A DNA stretch of 64,000 nt from a virus, in the IMG/VR virus record IMGVR_UViG_3300047510_001668, positions 62,001 to 126,000 of that record, one strand, 5' to 3'. The position numbers and the translations under genes were made by a program. Below, in pieces: positions 51,791 to 61,223 of the stretch. The stretch's first letter is position 1, and each line of letters starts with the position of its first letter. The notes under the pieces are model-generated. The model was not told the origin of the DNA and did not search any database. It saw nothing but the letters and a program-made list of their open reading frames with translations.

Positions 51791-52890
51791 CAGTCAATCC
51801 TCACAATGAGTAGGTCAGTGGATGTACGTCCCTTCAACACCTTGCACTTCGCCTTGATGCCATCAAACCAATTCACAGTTTGATTCTTTCGGAGCTTCAT
51901 CACCTCAGCCAACTGCTCTTCAGGCTTACGGAGAATCTTCTCACAGGTCACCTTGAAGCCGTAAATCTTGGGACCCTTCACATACAAGCTGTCCTTCACC
52001 TCAGCCTCGTAGTAGCCCAGCCGACGCTTCTTGGTGTCGTACACCCAGACCATGTTGGCACCAATGATGTCCACAGGATTACAGGACTTGATACCCTCAT
52101 GCTCCGCCTTGAAACGAATCTTGCTGGCCATCTTCTTCTTGTCCAAAGGCTTCTTCTTCCTGATACGGAGAGACTTCACCTTGGTTTGTTGCTGTGAAAT
52201 TCTATCCATGACAGCATCAAAGGCATCAATAATCTTTTTGAAATTTCTCTTGCCCACATAGGCATATCCTTCCACCAGCTGCTCATCCTCGCCATTATAC
52301 GCAGAATACCACTCGGCAAGATGCTTACGAAGATATTGCTGAACCAACTTGAGCTGCGGGGCCTTGAAATTCTTGGTCAAGATGAATCCTGCCATGTCAT
52401 CAGCCTCAGGCACCTCTCCATCAAAGGCTTCATCCATCTTGCCATCCAACTCAGCCAACACGGTGCTGACCTGAGCACGAATTCTGTCCTGAATGTTCGG
52501 CTTGTTGGTGTTCACATGAGTGGTAGAGGGTGCCTTCGTCTGCTTCTTCACAAGGGCAAAGCTCATCACATAATCACGAATACGCTGTGAATCATTGCTA
52601 TTCAAAGGAAATCCTTGAAGTGCCATGCGAGCCAAAGCACAGATGGTGGTGTTCATGCTTCCCAGATTGCGCCAGGCTTGAATGTCCTGTTTGGCTGTTG
52701 CAGGACGCATCTCACGAAGCCATTGCTCCATGTACTTGGAATAATCCTTGTCTGAGGCACAATAGTTATGCCAATTCAGACCACGAAGCATTTCGGAATT
52801 GTAATTCTTCACCACACCATCCCACGTAGGTTCCTCGGCAATCAAAGAGGACTCGGATGCCGGAGGAAGAACCAGATGAAGATTAGCCAT
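51790..52890 (-). CDS. Conserved phage protein of unknown function (366 aa)
   Basis: A 366-residue protein. Features: an N-terminal tryptophan-rich region (TWDGVVKNYNSEMLRGLNWH), a central helical part, a strongly basic region (RIRKKKPLDKKKMASKIRFK), and a C-terminal beta part (YGFKVTCEKI, VNWFDGIKAKCKVL). It recurs in T4-like aquatic phages. The ATG at 52890 has AGGTGTATAGCA. Nucleic-acid binding is plausible. Confidence 0.66.
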   Translation of the reverse strand: MANLHLVLPPASESSLIAEEPTWDGVVKNYNSEMLRGLNWHNYCASDKDYSKYMEQWLREMRPATAKQDIQAWRNLGSMNTTICALARMALQGFPLNSNDSQRIRDYVMSFALVKKQTKAPSTTHVNTNKPNIQDRIRAQVSTVLAELDGKMDEAFDGEVPEADDMAGFILTKNFKAPQLKLVQQYLRKHLAEWYSAYNGEDEQLVEGYAYVGKRNFKKIIDAFDAVMDRISQQQTKVKSLRIRKKKPLDKKKMASKIRFKAEHEGIKSCNPVDIIGANMVWVYDTKKRRLGYYEAEVKDSLYVKGPKIYGFKVTCEKILRKPEEQLAEVMKLRKNQTVNWFDGIKAKCKVLKGRTSTDLLIVRID

Positions 52891-53155
52891 TGCTATACAC
52901 CTCTTGGTCAAGGAGAGAAATCTTGCTGATGCTGTCCCAACGGAACGAACGCCAGGCCTGTTTCTCCATGTCCCAGACCGGGCAAGCATCAGGACTATAC
53001 TTGCGCTGAGACTCCTTGACTTCCTGAGCTGGAAGAAACTGCTCAGCCAACGTACACTTCATGTCACGAACAGTGCCATCCGCCTTGGCGAAAGTCACCG
53101 TGACCACTGACTGCCGAAGAAGATTGCGAATGCCTTCCTTGGTGATGCCATCCAT
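52883..53155 (-). CDS. WYL_2-type Sm-like protein (90 aa)
   Basis: A 90-residue protein: VVTVTFAKADGTVRDMKCTL then VWDMEKQAWRSFRWDSI. This matches the small SH3/Sm-like WYL_2 family found in phages. First gene of the RNase H operon behind a TTGACA promoter. Confidence 0.75.
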   Translation of the reverse strand: MDGITKEGIRNLLRQSVVTVTFAKADGTVRDMKCTLAEQFLPAQEVKESQRKYSPDACPVWDMEKQAWRSFRWDSISKISLLDQEVYSNG

Positions 53156-53184
53156 ACAGCCTCCATGTGTTAGAGTATGTATGA

Positions 53185-53213
53185 AATATAATGATTTTAT
53201 ATCTATTTGTCAA
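53185..53213 (-). promoter_or_regulatory. Sigma-70 type promoter for the RNase H operon
   Basis: Minus strand: TTGACA, 17 bases, TATATT, 30 bases before the WYL_2 gene. Confidence 0.87.
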
Positions 53214-53238
53214 GTCCCGCTAAGTGCTTGTATTTCAA

Positions 53239-54123
53239 TCACTTACGCTTCGGGGTTTTCACTATTTTGAACCAACTGCCAGGATTCCAATCCATTTCCA
53301 TGTCTGTGACATTTTCCACTTTTGTGGCGGGTTCAGACTTGGATAATGATTCAGCAAAGTTCTTGGTGGGAGGCATCACCATGACAGGTGTTTCTTTTTT
53401 CATGGAAAGATTGGCGGCAATCACCAACAAGATGGCCAATGGATCAAATACAAATATCAACATCAAGGTCAACAACCGAATGGCTTTGTCCAACGTGGTG
53501 GCATCATCGGTACCATACACCAGTTGTGCCACATACTTGATGGGACCCACTTCAGTTTCCAGCTTGCGTTGCCCCACGTTCAATTCTGATTTCTGTTTTT
53601 GCAATTCTTGAATTTTCTTGTTGCTTTCTGTGATGGTGGCAGTTGCAGCTGTGCGTTCACGGCGTTGGCTGTTACGAATCTGTACGGCACGTTCCACACG
53701 ATTCACATCTCCCACCAGGTTGTTCACGGCAGCATCCATCTGTTGTAATGCCTGGCGTGCAGATGCCACATTGTCACGTTCCATCACAATCTGTTCATCC
53801 AACAACGTGATTTGTTCTGTGTTGGCATCCAAGCCTTGTGTGCCTTCCACATGGGCCCGAGTCAGATAACCAAAGATGCCTACACTGGTGATGAGACTCA
53901 ACACCATCACGGCCACGATGAAATACATTCTCATCAGGATGTTGGTGTTGTTCCAGAATCGGTAGATCCAGCTGGCAGACACCAACTTGCCCATCTCCAA
54001 GGCAGCACCCATCAATCCTACTGCCACAGGGGCACCTGGGAAAATGGCAATCAACCCCGCAATGGAAAACCACGCGGCGATGGTGCTGATGAATAGTGCT
54101 GAAAAGAGAGTGATAAGGGTCAT
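53239..54123 (-). CDS. Membrane protein with coiled coil (294 aa)
   Basis: A 294-residue protein: three N-terminal transmembrane helices (to about residue 88), a long charged coiled coil (about 95-190), a fourth hydrophobic helix (LLTLMLIFVFDPLAILLVI), and a basic C-terminus (KTPKRK). The same outline is known in marine phages, function unknown. May anchor a complex at the host inner membrane. Confidence 0.68.
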   Translation of the reverse strand: MTLITLFSALFISTIAAWFSIAGLIAIFPGAPVAVGLMGAALEMGKLVSASWIYRFWNNTNILMRMYFIVAVMVLSLITSVGIFGYLTRAHVEGTQGLDANTEQITLLDEQIVMERDNVASARQALQQMDAAVNNLVGDVNRVERAVQIRNSQRRERTAATATITESNKKIQELQKQKSELNVGQRKLETEVGPIKYVAQLVYGTDDATTLDKAIRLLTLMLIFVFDPLAILLVIAANLSMKKETPVMVMPPTKNFAESLSKSEPATKVENVTDMEMDWNPGSWFKIVKTPKRK

Positions 54124-54515
54124 AGTTTCACGTGTTTTCGGTGAACTTTACACATGATCCAATCATTATAGAATTTATCTGGGTGTTCTAGCACACCATA
54201 TTGGAACTGGAGTTTTGCTTCAAGATAATTGCACTGTCCTTTGTTTCCACACAGATGAAGTATCTCACGTTGGAAAGCTCCTGGTCCATGGGTAGCAACA
54301 TCGTGAAGAAGCTCTTTGTTGCTTCCGTAGTAGTCTCGCCAGTCTGACTCCACTCGAACTCGCTTTCGTTTTCCTTTAACAGATTTTCGTCGAGCAAAGC
54401 TGAATAGTTTCTTTCCAATGTACTGGCGTCCTGTTTGAAGGTTGGTGATTCGATACACGAATCCAATGATGTTGTCAGGCACTTCAGTAAATTCTTTGTC
54501 TTGGTGCATCCACAT
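54120..54515 (-). CDS. GIY-YIG-related endonuclease (131 aa)
   Basis: A 131-residue protein: GFVYRITNLQTGRQYIGKKLF is the GIY-YIG core (Y...YIGK) and REILHLCGNKGQCNYLEAK the metal-binding Glu region. ESDWRDYYGSN lies between. Similar to T4 Seg-type or phage-specific GIY-YIG proteins. Homing or DNA-degrading role. Four-base overlap with the next gene. Confidence 0.78.
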   Translation of the reverse strand: MWMHQDKEFTEVPDNIIGFVYRITNLQTGRQYIGKKLFSFARRKSVKGKRKRVRVESDWRDYYGSNKELLHDVATHGPGAFQREILHLCGNKGQCNYLEAKLQFQYGVLEHPDKFYNDWIMCKVHRKHVKL

Positions 54516-54543
54516 AGTTAAATCCTCAATGAGACTTAACTAT

Positions 54544-54825
54544 TTATTCTCCTAGTATGAACGAGAAAGGATGATTTTTCGTGGTGTCAATGCTCATACC
54601 TACGTATTTACCTACCAGATTGCCTATAACATACACAGGAATCACCGCCCAATTGCCTTTCAACAACTCATCCAACGACCAGAACATGGATGCCAATGAA
54701 GCCAACCCCATCCACACGCTGTTCAACAGCAACTTGGGAATGTTATCTTCATAGGTGTATCGAATTTCCAATACTTTCAAAATGTTGAACACAATTTGTG
54801 AAAAGAAGATGGCCACCCAAATCAT
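54544..54825 (-). CDS. Small membrane protein (93 aa)
   Basis: A 93-residue protein with three hydrophobic stretches (WVAIFFSQIVFNILKVL, LLLNSVWMGLASLAS, AVIPVYVIGNLVGKYVG). Its start overlaps the stop of the zinc-ribbon gene (four bases). Function unknown. Confidence 0.62.
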   Translation of the reverse strand: MIWVAIFFSQIVFNILKVLEIRYTYEDNIPKLLLNSVWMGLASLASMFWSLDELLKGNWAVIPVYVIGNLVGKYVGMSIDTTKNHPFSFILGE

Positions 54826-54983
54826 TCTTCATCCTCATCATTGATTTCATATCCATAATCTTCATCATCTTCCATGGTCTCACCACAGAAGGGACAATAT
54901 TCCACCCGATAATGGTCATCATCCATGTCATGACGGATGGTGAATTCTGCTTCACAAGATGTACATACTATAATTTTATGCAT
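54822..54983 (-). CDS. Small zinc-ribbon protein with acidic tail (53 aa)
   Basis: A 53-residue protein: IIVCTSCEAEF and YCPFCGE, a C4 zinc ribbon, then an Asp/Glu-rich tail. The ATG at 54983 follows GGTGGAATACG. Probably a transcription- or protein-interaction module. Confidence 0.68.
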   Translation of the reverse strand: MHKIIVCTSCEAEFTIRHDMDDDHYRVEYCPFCGETMEDDEDYGYEINDEDEE

Positions 54984-56139
54984 CGTATTCCACCGTGAGT
55001 TTGTCAATGTCTTTACGTTCTGCCATCACGTAATAGTAATAGGGCAGACGATGATTGCCCAGCACTTGTATCGTCAATCCGTTCACATTGTTCACCACCA
55101 AGGTTTGATCCATGTTGGTGGGTGTGAGATGTACGGTTATGGTTTTTTCATCCACCAATCCTGACCAGTAATCAGGTAATGGAATAGTTCCTTCAGAAGT
55201 TTTGCCACGAACATACACACCTGCTTCAGGTCCTTCAAGACAAGCATAACGTAAACGTTTTCCTTCTTTGGTAGGATGTTTTATATCAAACGCTTTTAAT
55301 GTTGCAGTGGTAAGATATTGTCCTACCGCCAAATTTCCTGTTATAATTGCGGCACCTGTGATGGTGGTGGGTCCATTAATGGCCGTGACACCTGTGATGG
55401 TGGTGGCGCCTGTGATGGCTGTGGCGCCGGTGATGGTGGTTGGTCCAGCTGTCATCAATGCAGTTTGCATATAAGCAGAGGACACACCACCTGAGGCCAC
55501 AACATCAGGAGCTTGCACCATGTTGGTGGCAATCAATTTAGCCGCAATGTTGTTCCCTTTGGAGAAGGTACCGCCTGGTCCTGATACTGCACCTTCTTCA
55601 GGAATCAAACTCAATGTTTCCAACACGCTATACACAGAACTGGGTATGACATCTTGACCTGCTCCCGTGGCACCAAGTGCTAGTGCTGCTCGAGGAACAT
55701 CCACAGAAACTCCTGTGGTGATGTTCATGGTTCTCTCACCTAACACTGGAATGTTGACCGTGACAGGTACCACTACTGGTATTGGTACTGTGTCGGTGAT
55801 ACCATCCGCATCCAATGAGAGGTCCATCTCCTTCAGTTGCTCTAGTTGATATTGTGTTTCTGCCACCTTTTCTTTGGCTTCAGCAATGGTTTTTTGTGCT
55901 TGTGCCACAGTATTGACAGCTGAAGCCACCTCAAATTTCAATTTTCTTTCAACTTTCAATTTAGTTAAATCTAGAATAACTGAAGGTATAGCAGGTAATC
56001 TTATGGCTTCATCCAAAGCGTTTGTGGCTTTGTTCAGCAATTCTTCTGCGGCATCCACTTCACGCTGTGTTTTATCTGCACGTGCTGTGGCTTCGGCTAC
56101 CTCGCGTTTAGCATTGGCTAAATCTTGTCTGGCTGACAT
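54976..56139 (-). CDS. Tail-fibre-type virion protein with ITG repeats
   Basis: A 387-residue protein. Residues 1-110 form an Ala/Glu coiled coil. Residues 225-275 are a repeat of five or six hexads (T-T-I-T-G-A), likely a beta-helix. Residues about 285-387 match the C-terminal domain of phage structural proteins: HPTKEGKRLRYACLEGPEAG, V-R-G-K-T, LPDYWSGLVDEKTITVHLTP. A fibre or neck decoration is likely, perhaps exposed on the virion. Confidence 0.75.
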   Translation of the reverse strand: MSARQDLANAKREVAEATARADKTQREVDAAEELLNKATNALDEAIRLPAIPSVILDLTKLKVERKLKFEVASAVNTVAQAQKTIAEAKEKVAETQYQLEQLKEMDLSLDADGITDTVPIPVVVPVTVNIPVLGERTMNITTGVSVDVPRAALALGATGAGQDVIPSSVYSVLETLSLIPEEGAVSGPGGTFSKGNNIAAKLIATNMVQAPDVVASGGVSSAYMQTALMTAGPTTITGATAITGATTITGVTAINGPTTITGAAIITGNLAVGQYLTTATLKAFDIKHPTKEGKRLRYACLEGPEAGVYVRGKTSEGTIPLPDYWSGLVDEKTITVHLTPTNMDQTLVVNNVNGLTIQVLGNHRLPYYYYVMAERKDIDKLTVEYDA

Positions 56140-56140
56140 G

Positions 56141-56458
56141 TTATCCTCGTATTACTCGGTTCAACTTGCTTTCAATTTTAGATTTTTCATTCACACCGAA
56201 AGCAAATTCACGTTTCTTTCCCTGCTTATATATCAATAACATGGGAACAGCTTTTGCGCCAGTGAAGTCTTTCACTTCAGGTACTTCATCAATGTCCACC
56301 TTGTAGAAGGGGACTGGCGATGTTTCAGCCAGTTCCCCAATTACAGGTAACATCTGTTGACAAGGCACACACCATGTGGCATATAAATCCACCACCACAA
56401 CATCATGTTCTGTGATAGCCTGTTCCAATTCAGCAATGGTGTGTAGACTTTTCATCAT
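56141..56458 (-). CDS. Thioredoxin
   Basis: A 105-residue thioredoxin with active site WCVPC (C30, C33), cis-Pro in AVPMLLIY and the V-D-I-D-E strand. Its start overlaps the ribonucleotide reductase stop by four bases, so it is the likely reductant of that enzyme. Confidence 0.9.
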   Translation of the reverse strand: MMKSLHTIAELEQAITEHDVVVVDLYATWCVPCQQMLPVIGELAETSPVPFYKVDIDEVPEVKDFTGAKAVPMLLIYKQGKKREFAFGVNEKSKIESKLNRVIRG

Positions 56459-58314
56459 GACACTTCACAACCATTGGCTGAACAGGCAGCTTCACCTTGA
56501 AGGTTGGTTTCATCATTCATTTCTCGCACATCATCCAGATTGATGTTGTGTAGTGTCTTGACAGCTTCTTCATAGGTCACGGCATCAACATCTTCAAATG
56601 GTGCTTGGATGTAGGTGTGGTCGCTGTAAGGCAACACGGACAATGCTGTGAAGTTGTCACGATTCTCCCACATCCAGGCTCCCACTTCATCCCACTCACC
56701 TGGCTTGATGGTGACTGTGGTGGATACATTGTTCTTGTTGGCACCCTTACGATGTCCAGGCTTCACCCATTCCTTCCACACCTTTGATACGCGCTTCAAT
56801 AAATCAAGTGCTGTTTCTTGACGAGTGACAGCTCCTGCAGGTGCCTGTTGTGGCACTTCAATCACAGCCTGAATGTTTGGCTTGAAATATTCATCCGTGA
56901 CCAGTTCAGGATGATTGTTCACCAGATAGTTGTAGATGCTTTCATTCTTACCCACACGAATTCTACGAATGTAGAAATCATTGTGCCAGGCGTGAATGCC
57001 TGAGGAGGTTCCCAACACCAATGAACTGGTGCCTTCAGGCTTCACTGTGGTGCAACGTGCTGCTGGGTTCGTACCAATTAAAGCTGCTACACGTTGATTC
57101 TCTTCCTTCACCAGGTTGGCTGCTTCCTTCATGTCCAATTTCAATACGCCACCCGATGCAATCCCCGTCATTGAAACGCCAATCAAGGCTTCCTTCTCCG
57201 TGGTTCTCTTCCATACATCCCTCAAATAATGAAAGTTGGTGTAACTGGCTTGTAGTGTGCCAATGAATGCTGCCGCCTTGGCACGTGCATTTAAATCTTC
57301 TTGTGATTCCACATCACCCGCATGAATGGTGGTCAAGTTACAGAATTGGAAGGGACGAAGTGAAATTTCTGCACAAGGATTCATGCCCCAATCCTTATCA
57401 TTGGTGAAGAAGAAGCCAGGTTCACCTGAGCCTGAAGCCTCAATCTTCTTCCACAACTCCATGAATGTTTCTTCTTCCACCTTGGACCGAACAATCACGG
57501 CTGAGTTGTTGGCACGACCACGTTGTGAATTTTGTTCCCACCAGTTGCCGAACTTACAGGTCAGCATGTCATCATCATCAATGTCAAACAATGAAATCAT
57601 GGCTGACCGACGAATGCCACCTGCCAACACAGCATCAGCAATGTAGCACAGAATGTCATGCACTTCCAAAGAGGTGAGTTGTTCACCATTGTGCTTTCTG
57701 TCCAGAATCTTCTGAACATTGTGGAGGCAATCCTTCAATGGTTCAGGACCAGGTGCCTTGCCACCTGATGTGATGAGAGGCGCACCCTTCTCACGAACAT
57801 CAGAGAAATCATACACAGGCATGGCCTTGCCCTTCATGTATGCAGTCATCAACACCTTGACAGCATCTGCCCATCCTTCAATGCTATCTCCTACAAGATA
57901 GCGACGATTCTTCACAGGCTTGTTGATTTCAGGAAGTTTTTCCACGTGATGTTGTTGCACAGAATATCCCACACCTGTACCTGACAACAACAGGAACATT
58001 ACTTCACTGAAGGCATCCACGTGATCCACAGGTAGGAAACAACAATTATACAAACGAGCATTGTTGATGGCAATAGGCTTCCCAGCAAACTGCAAACTGC
58101 GCATGGAAGGGAGAATCTTCTTGTCATAGACAAATTGATAGGCATCAGTGATGTCTTGTGCCAGATGAGGATACTTCTCCAGATGCATCTGCTTGTTTCT
58201 GTCAACTAGTTCCTTCCAGTTTTCACGACGACCAAGCTCAGGGATGAACTTGGCATATTTCATGAACACGGTGATGTCACTTAAAATCTTGGCGGGCAAT
58301 TCCATCTTACTCAT
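56455..58314 (-). CDS. nrdJ: Class II (B12-dependent) ribonucleotide reductase
   Basis: A 619-residue enzyme. NNARLYNCCFLP, LLLSGTGVGYSVQ, MNPCAEISLRPFQFCNLTT (active-site Cys region) and TTVKPEGTSSLVLGTSSGIH are typical of monomeric adenosylcobalamin-dependent RTPR-type reductases. The C-terminal pair C611/C616 is the expected thioredoxin relay. Known monomeric forms are somewhat longer (about 700). Reduces ribonucleotides to deoxyribonucleotides without oxygen. Requires host B12. Confidence 0.88.
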   Translation of the reverse strand: MSKMELPAKILSDITVFMKYAKFIPELGRRENWKELVDRNKQMHLEKYPHLAQDITDAYQFVYDKKILPSMRSLQFAGKPIAINNARLYNCCFLPVDHVDAFSEVMFLLLSGTGVGYSVQQHHVEKLPEINKPVKNRRYLVGDSIEGWADAVKVLMTAYMKGKAMPVYDFSDVREKGAPLITSGGKAPGPEPLKDCLHNVQKILDRKHNGEQLTSLEVHDILCYIADAVLAGGIRRSAMISLFDIDDDDMLTCKFGNWWEQNSQRGRANNSAVIVRSKVEEETFMELWKKIEASGSGEPGFFFTNDKDWGMNPCAEISLRPFQFCNLTTIHAGDVESQEDLNARAKAAAFIGTLQASYTNFHYLRDVWKRTTEKEALIGVSMTGIASGGVLKLDMKEAANLVKEENQRVAALIGTNPAARCTTVKPEGTSSLVLGTSSGIHAWHNDFYIRRIRVGKNESIYNYLVNNHPELVTDEYFKPNIQAVIEVPQQAPAGAVTRQETALDLLKRVSKVWKEWVKPGHRKGANKNNVSTTVTIKPGEWDEVGAWMWENRDNFTALSVLPYSDHTYIQAPFEDVDAVTYEEAVKTLHNINLDDVREMNDETNLQGEAACSANGCEVS

Positions 58315-58694
58315 TGGGCGGGTTCCTGGAGCTGTAATGCTCGGTGAATGTTGGGTGGGAAATAGGTATCAGGCTTTAGAATCTTACCATCATCTCGACG
58401 AACAACTTTACCTTCCACAGTCTTGCTCATGTTCGAGGCGGTGATTTCTTGCCATACAGGACCCATAGGAATTCCTAATGAGTTGCATAGACCGAGAATC
58501 ACCCAAATTAAATCGCCACAAGCATCTGCTGTTTCTACTATGTCCTGGTTTTCAAATCCTTGTTCTAGTTCTTCCATCTCCTCTCGAATAAGATTCAAGT
58601 ACAGGACAGCTTGTTTGTAATTATCGGTGAAACTGGGTCTATCTTTCACTTCTTGACCACAGGCTTCCATGAAAATTCTTACGTTACTTTGCAT
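58311..58694 (-). CDS. MazG-type nucleotide pyrophosphohydrolase
   Basis: A 127-residue all-alpha NTP pyrophosphohydrolase: E-E-M-E-E-L in LIREEMEELEQGF, D-A-C-G-D-L in ETADACGDLIWV, and ASNMSKTVEGKVVRRDDGK. These are the E-x-x-E and E-x-x-D metal sites. It could dispose of ppGpp or unwanted dNTPs. The ATG at 58694 was chosen over 58709. It overlaps reductase and ThyX genes. Confidence 0.8.
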   Translation of the reverse strand: MQSNVRIFMEACGQEVKDRPSFTDNYKQAVLYLNLIREEMEELEQGFENQDIVETADACGDLIWVILGLCNSLGIPMGPVWQEITASNMSKTVEGKVVRRDDGKILKPDTYFPPNIHRALQLQEPAQ

Positions 58695-59370
58695 CGGTTT
58701 CAGTCTCATTATGTGAAAAGTTATTTATCAATGGGAAAATTTCAGAGATGACCTTGGCGCACTCCAAGGCAATAATTCGGTGTTCCTTCTGTGTTGCCTT
58801 GTCGGAACGTATATCTATATAGTGAATCCAACTTCTCAAGGTGCCGTTCATGTACATACGGGACGTGGTAAGGCCTTCAGGAAGCACAGCACGTGCCACT
58901 TCTTTGGCAATACCGTTATTGATGGCCCAACTATAGGCAAACTTGGATTGACGAATCACATCTTGTTGAATGCGAACCCATTCCTTTTGCAGTTCCAGGT
59001 CCTGGGTTTCAATGCTGTTCTGCCGATTCTTCTGGTCTTGAAGGCGGGCCTCACGATATTCAAATGACAAATCTTTCACAGGGTCAGCATATCGTTGACT
59101 GAATTCCTGAAAGCTGAAACTCCGATGCCGAAGAATCTGCCGAGCAATGTCTCGGGTGGTTTCAATCTCCAAACAAATGTTCACCATCTCGAAGGGACTC
59201 CAGTGCTTCCACTTCACAAGATAGCTGATGAGCTTGTCTGCCGTTTCGGTGTTGTACTGATTGCTGGGATTGCTGACCCGAGCACAAAATGCCACCAGGT
59301 CATTCATCTCTGCCACGTTGTCCATGTCATCGGCACACGCAATGGTGTGCGAAATCAAACGTACTTTCAT
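58684..59370 (-). CDS. thyX: Flavin-dependent thymidylate synthase
   Basis: A 228-residue ThyX. Signature RHRSFSFQEFSQR at residues 81-93, plus N-terminal ARVSNPSN and later R-x-x-L-P in ARAVLPEGL. Uses FAD and NADPH with methylene-tetrahydrofolate to make dTMP from dUMP. The ATG at 59370 overlaps the primase stop (TAATG) and has GGAGAAATTGTTA. Clustered with MazG and the reductase. Confidence 0.93.
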   Translation of the reverse strand: MKVRLISHTIACADDMDNVAEMNDLVAFCARVSNPSNQYNTETADKLISYLVKWKHWSPFEMVNICLEIETTRDIARQILRHRSFSFQEFSQRYADPVKDLSFEYREARLQDQKNRQNSIETQDLELQKEWVRIQQDVIRQSKFAYSWAINNGIAKEVARAVLPEGLTTSRMYMNGTLRSWIHYIDIRSDKATQKEHRIIALECAKVISEIFPLINNFSHNETETDAK

Positions 59371-60383
59371 TAACAATTTCTCCATTCTGTAAATTTCAAT
59401 TGCGCCATGAGTCCTTGGTATGTATGCTCACGAATGATGTGTTGAACATCCTTTCCAGCTTCCACAAACTCATTGATGTCTTTTTCATGATACCCACAAG
59501 GCCAAATGACCACTTGGTAATTAAGTTTGATGTACTTCTCGACAATTCTACACACCTCAATGTTTCGTGGTTGATTATCAAACACAATGGTGATGAGTTC
59601 TTTCGGCAGATTCAAAGTTTCAATTTTACTGAACCCTGTGCCTGCACATGCCAAAGAATTATTTAGAAATAAACTATCTATGGGCCCTTCCACAATGGTG
59701 ATGGGACGAGTCCTATCAATGGTGTTGATACCAAACATCAATGGAGCATCTTCTTGCAACTTAATCATGATGTATCGAAGTGATTCACCACGAAGACCTC
59801 GCATTGTCACTCCCGTGAGTTCACCGGCTTCATCATAAAACGGGAGCAACAACCGAGGTTCTTCAGTACGAATAGTATCATATTCAGGAGCAATCTTCTT
59901 GATGTCCTTCACTGAAGGAATATAATACAATTCTTGATATTTGTCAACTGGAATCTTTCTGGACACACAATATCTCACTGCCTCGTTGTCCACATCACAT
60001 TTGTCCAACCGAACAGCCACCTGATCCAACAGGGACTTGGGTTTAAATACAGGAGCTTCAAATGTCAGGAATTCTTCGGCATCTTTATGTGCCTTGGGTC
60101 CGTTCTCACCTTTGCTGTAGCGTTCAAACACATATTGCTGATAGGTATGAGCATCAAAGTTTTTCAGGAATGTCCCGAAATGTTGGCTGGCATCACAGTT
60201 ATGGCACTTGTAGTACATATCATTCTTCTGCCGATAGAAATAGCCACGTGCCTTTTTCTTGTTGGTCTTGGAATCACCGCAGATGATGCAACGACAATTC
60301 CACAAGTCTGCCTTTTTCTTGGCAAACAAGGGAAGTCTGTGACCAATCATGTTCAGATATTTTGTGTCAATAAAATAGGACAT
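59370..60383 (-). CDS. 61: DNA primase, T4 gp61-like
   Basis: A 337-residue primase (T4 gp61 has 342). Zinc domain: C-R-C-I-I-C-G-D then CHNCDASQHFG. TOPRIM domain: ITIVEGPIDSLF and IVFDNQPRN. It makes RNA primers with the gp41 helicase. First gene of the ThyX-MazG-NrdJ operon, behind a TTGACA/TATCTT promoter. Confidence 0.93.
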   Translation of the reverse strand: MSYFIDTKYLNMIGHRLPLFAKKKADLWNCRCIICGDSKTNKKKARGYFYRQKNDMYYKCHNCDASQHFGTFLKNFDAHTYQQYVFERYSKGENGPKAHKDAEEFLTFEAPVFKPKSLLDQVAVRLDKCDVDNEAVRYCVSRKIPVDKYQELYYIPSVKDIKKIAPEYDTIRTEEPRLLLPFYDEAGELTGVTMRGLRGESLRYIMIKLQEDAPLMFGINTIDRTRPITIVEGPIDSLFLNNSLACAGTGFSKIETLNLPKELITIVFDNQPRNIEVCRIVEKYIKLNYQVVIWPCGYHEKDINEFVEAGKDVQHIIREHTYQGLMAQLKFTEWRNC

Positions 60384-60403
60384 CGTGTTTCCTCCTGTCT
60401 TGG

Positions 60404-60432
60404 AAGATACACGATGACACCATATTTGTCAA
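60404..60432 (-). promoter_or_regulatory. Sigma-70 type promoter for the primase-ThyX-NrdJ operon
   Basis: Minus strand: TTGACA, 17 bases, TATCTT, 21 bases before the primase ATG. Confidence 0.85.
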
Positions 60433-60444
60433 GTTTTATTGGTG

Positions 60445-60933
60445 TTACTTCAGAAATTCACCCAGGATTTCATGAGAGATGGCACCCAACACCACACTAC
60501 CGCCCATGATGAGCCATTTCCATCGTTCCAGGTCCACCACTCTCTTTTCCAGTTCAGTCTGTTGTTCTGACATGGCTTTGGTTTCTTCTGTGATGCATTT
60601 CTTGATTTCAGAAGTGCCATAGGTCATGGCAGTCATCAATCGTTGTTCTGTTTCTGTCAGGTCATCGGACATCTCACGACTGACCGTGGTGATACGGGAA
60701 TGCAACTCTTTGATATCACCTTGGATTTCCTGCCGGCGTCTTTCCACCAATGAGAACAACTCCTCGTCTATGTCATCCTGTTTGGACAACCGTTCTTCAT
60801 GAACAGCCAACATCTTGGCAATGTTGTTGGACACATCACCCATTTTTTCAATGGCAGCATCCAAGCGTGAAAAGAGCGATGCCATTCTGTTGACATCACT
60901 CTTTAACACTGCCACTTCTGTTTCCAGATTCAT
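60445..60933 (-). CDS. Coiled-coil protein with C-terminal membrane helix (162 aa)
   Basis: A 162-residue protein, mostly coiled coil (to about residue 135), ending in one hydrophobic helix (WLIMGGSVVLGAISHEIL). The helix suggests membrane anchoring; similar proteins occur in phage late regions as spanin-like or structural components. Function not assigned. Confidence 0.6.
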   Translation of the reverse strand: MNLETEVAVLKSDVNRMASLFSRLDAAIEKMGDVSNNIAKMLAVHEERLSKQDDIDEELFSLVERRRQEIQGDIKELHSRITTVSREMSDDLTETEQRLMTAMTYGTSEIKKCITEETKAMSEQQTELEKRVVDLERWKWLIMGGSVVLGAISHEILGEFLK

Positions 60934-60936
60934 CTA

Positions 60937-61173
60937 TTACTTGGTCTTCTTGACCTTACCGCCATACTTCTTTTTCACCTTCTTCACTTCTTTTTGCACT
61001 TCGGCTACGGCGGCCATGGCATCTTTCATGTCCACTTTGCCATCATTGTTCACATCAGCCACATCTTTGGCCTTTTCTGTCATGGCTTTCAAGGTGATGG
61101 GAGCATCTTCTTCACGGAAGATGAACCAGTAGGCACCTACCAAAACGGCTGCGAGTAGTACAATCCAAATCAT
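60937..61173 (-). CDS. Single-pass membrane protein with EF-hand loop (78 aa)
   Basis: A 78-residue protein: N-terminal transmembrane helix (IWIVLLAAVLVGAYWFI), then one EF-hand/dockerin-type calcium loop DVNNDGKVDMKDAM, then a Lys-rich tail. The same loop type appears in the exported protein at 42066. Confidence 0.65.
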   Translation of the reverse strand: MIWIVLLAAVLVGAYWFIFREEDAPITLKAMTEKAKDVADVNNDGKVDMKDAMAAVAEVQKEVKKVKKKYGGKVKKTK

Positions 61174-61223
61174 ATGTTATCTCCTTGTTTTATCTTTTTC
61201 GCTCCCGGCGAATACTATGATGT

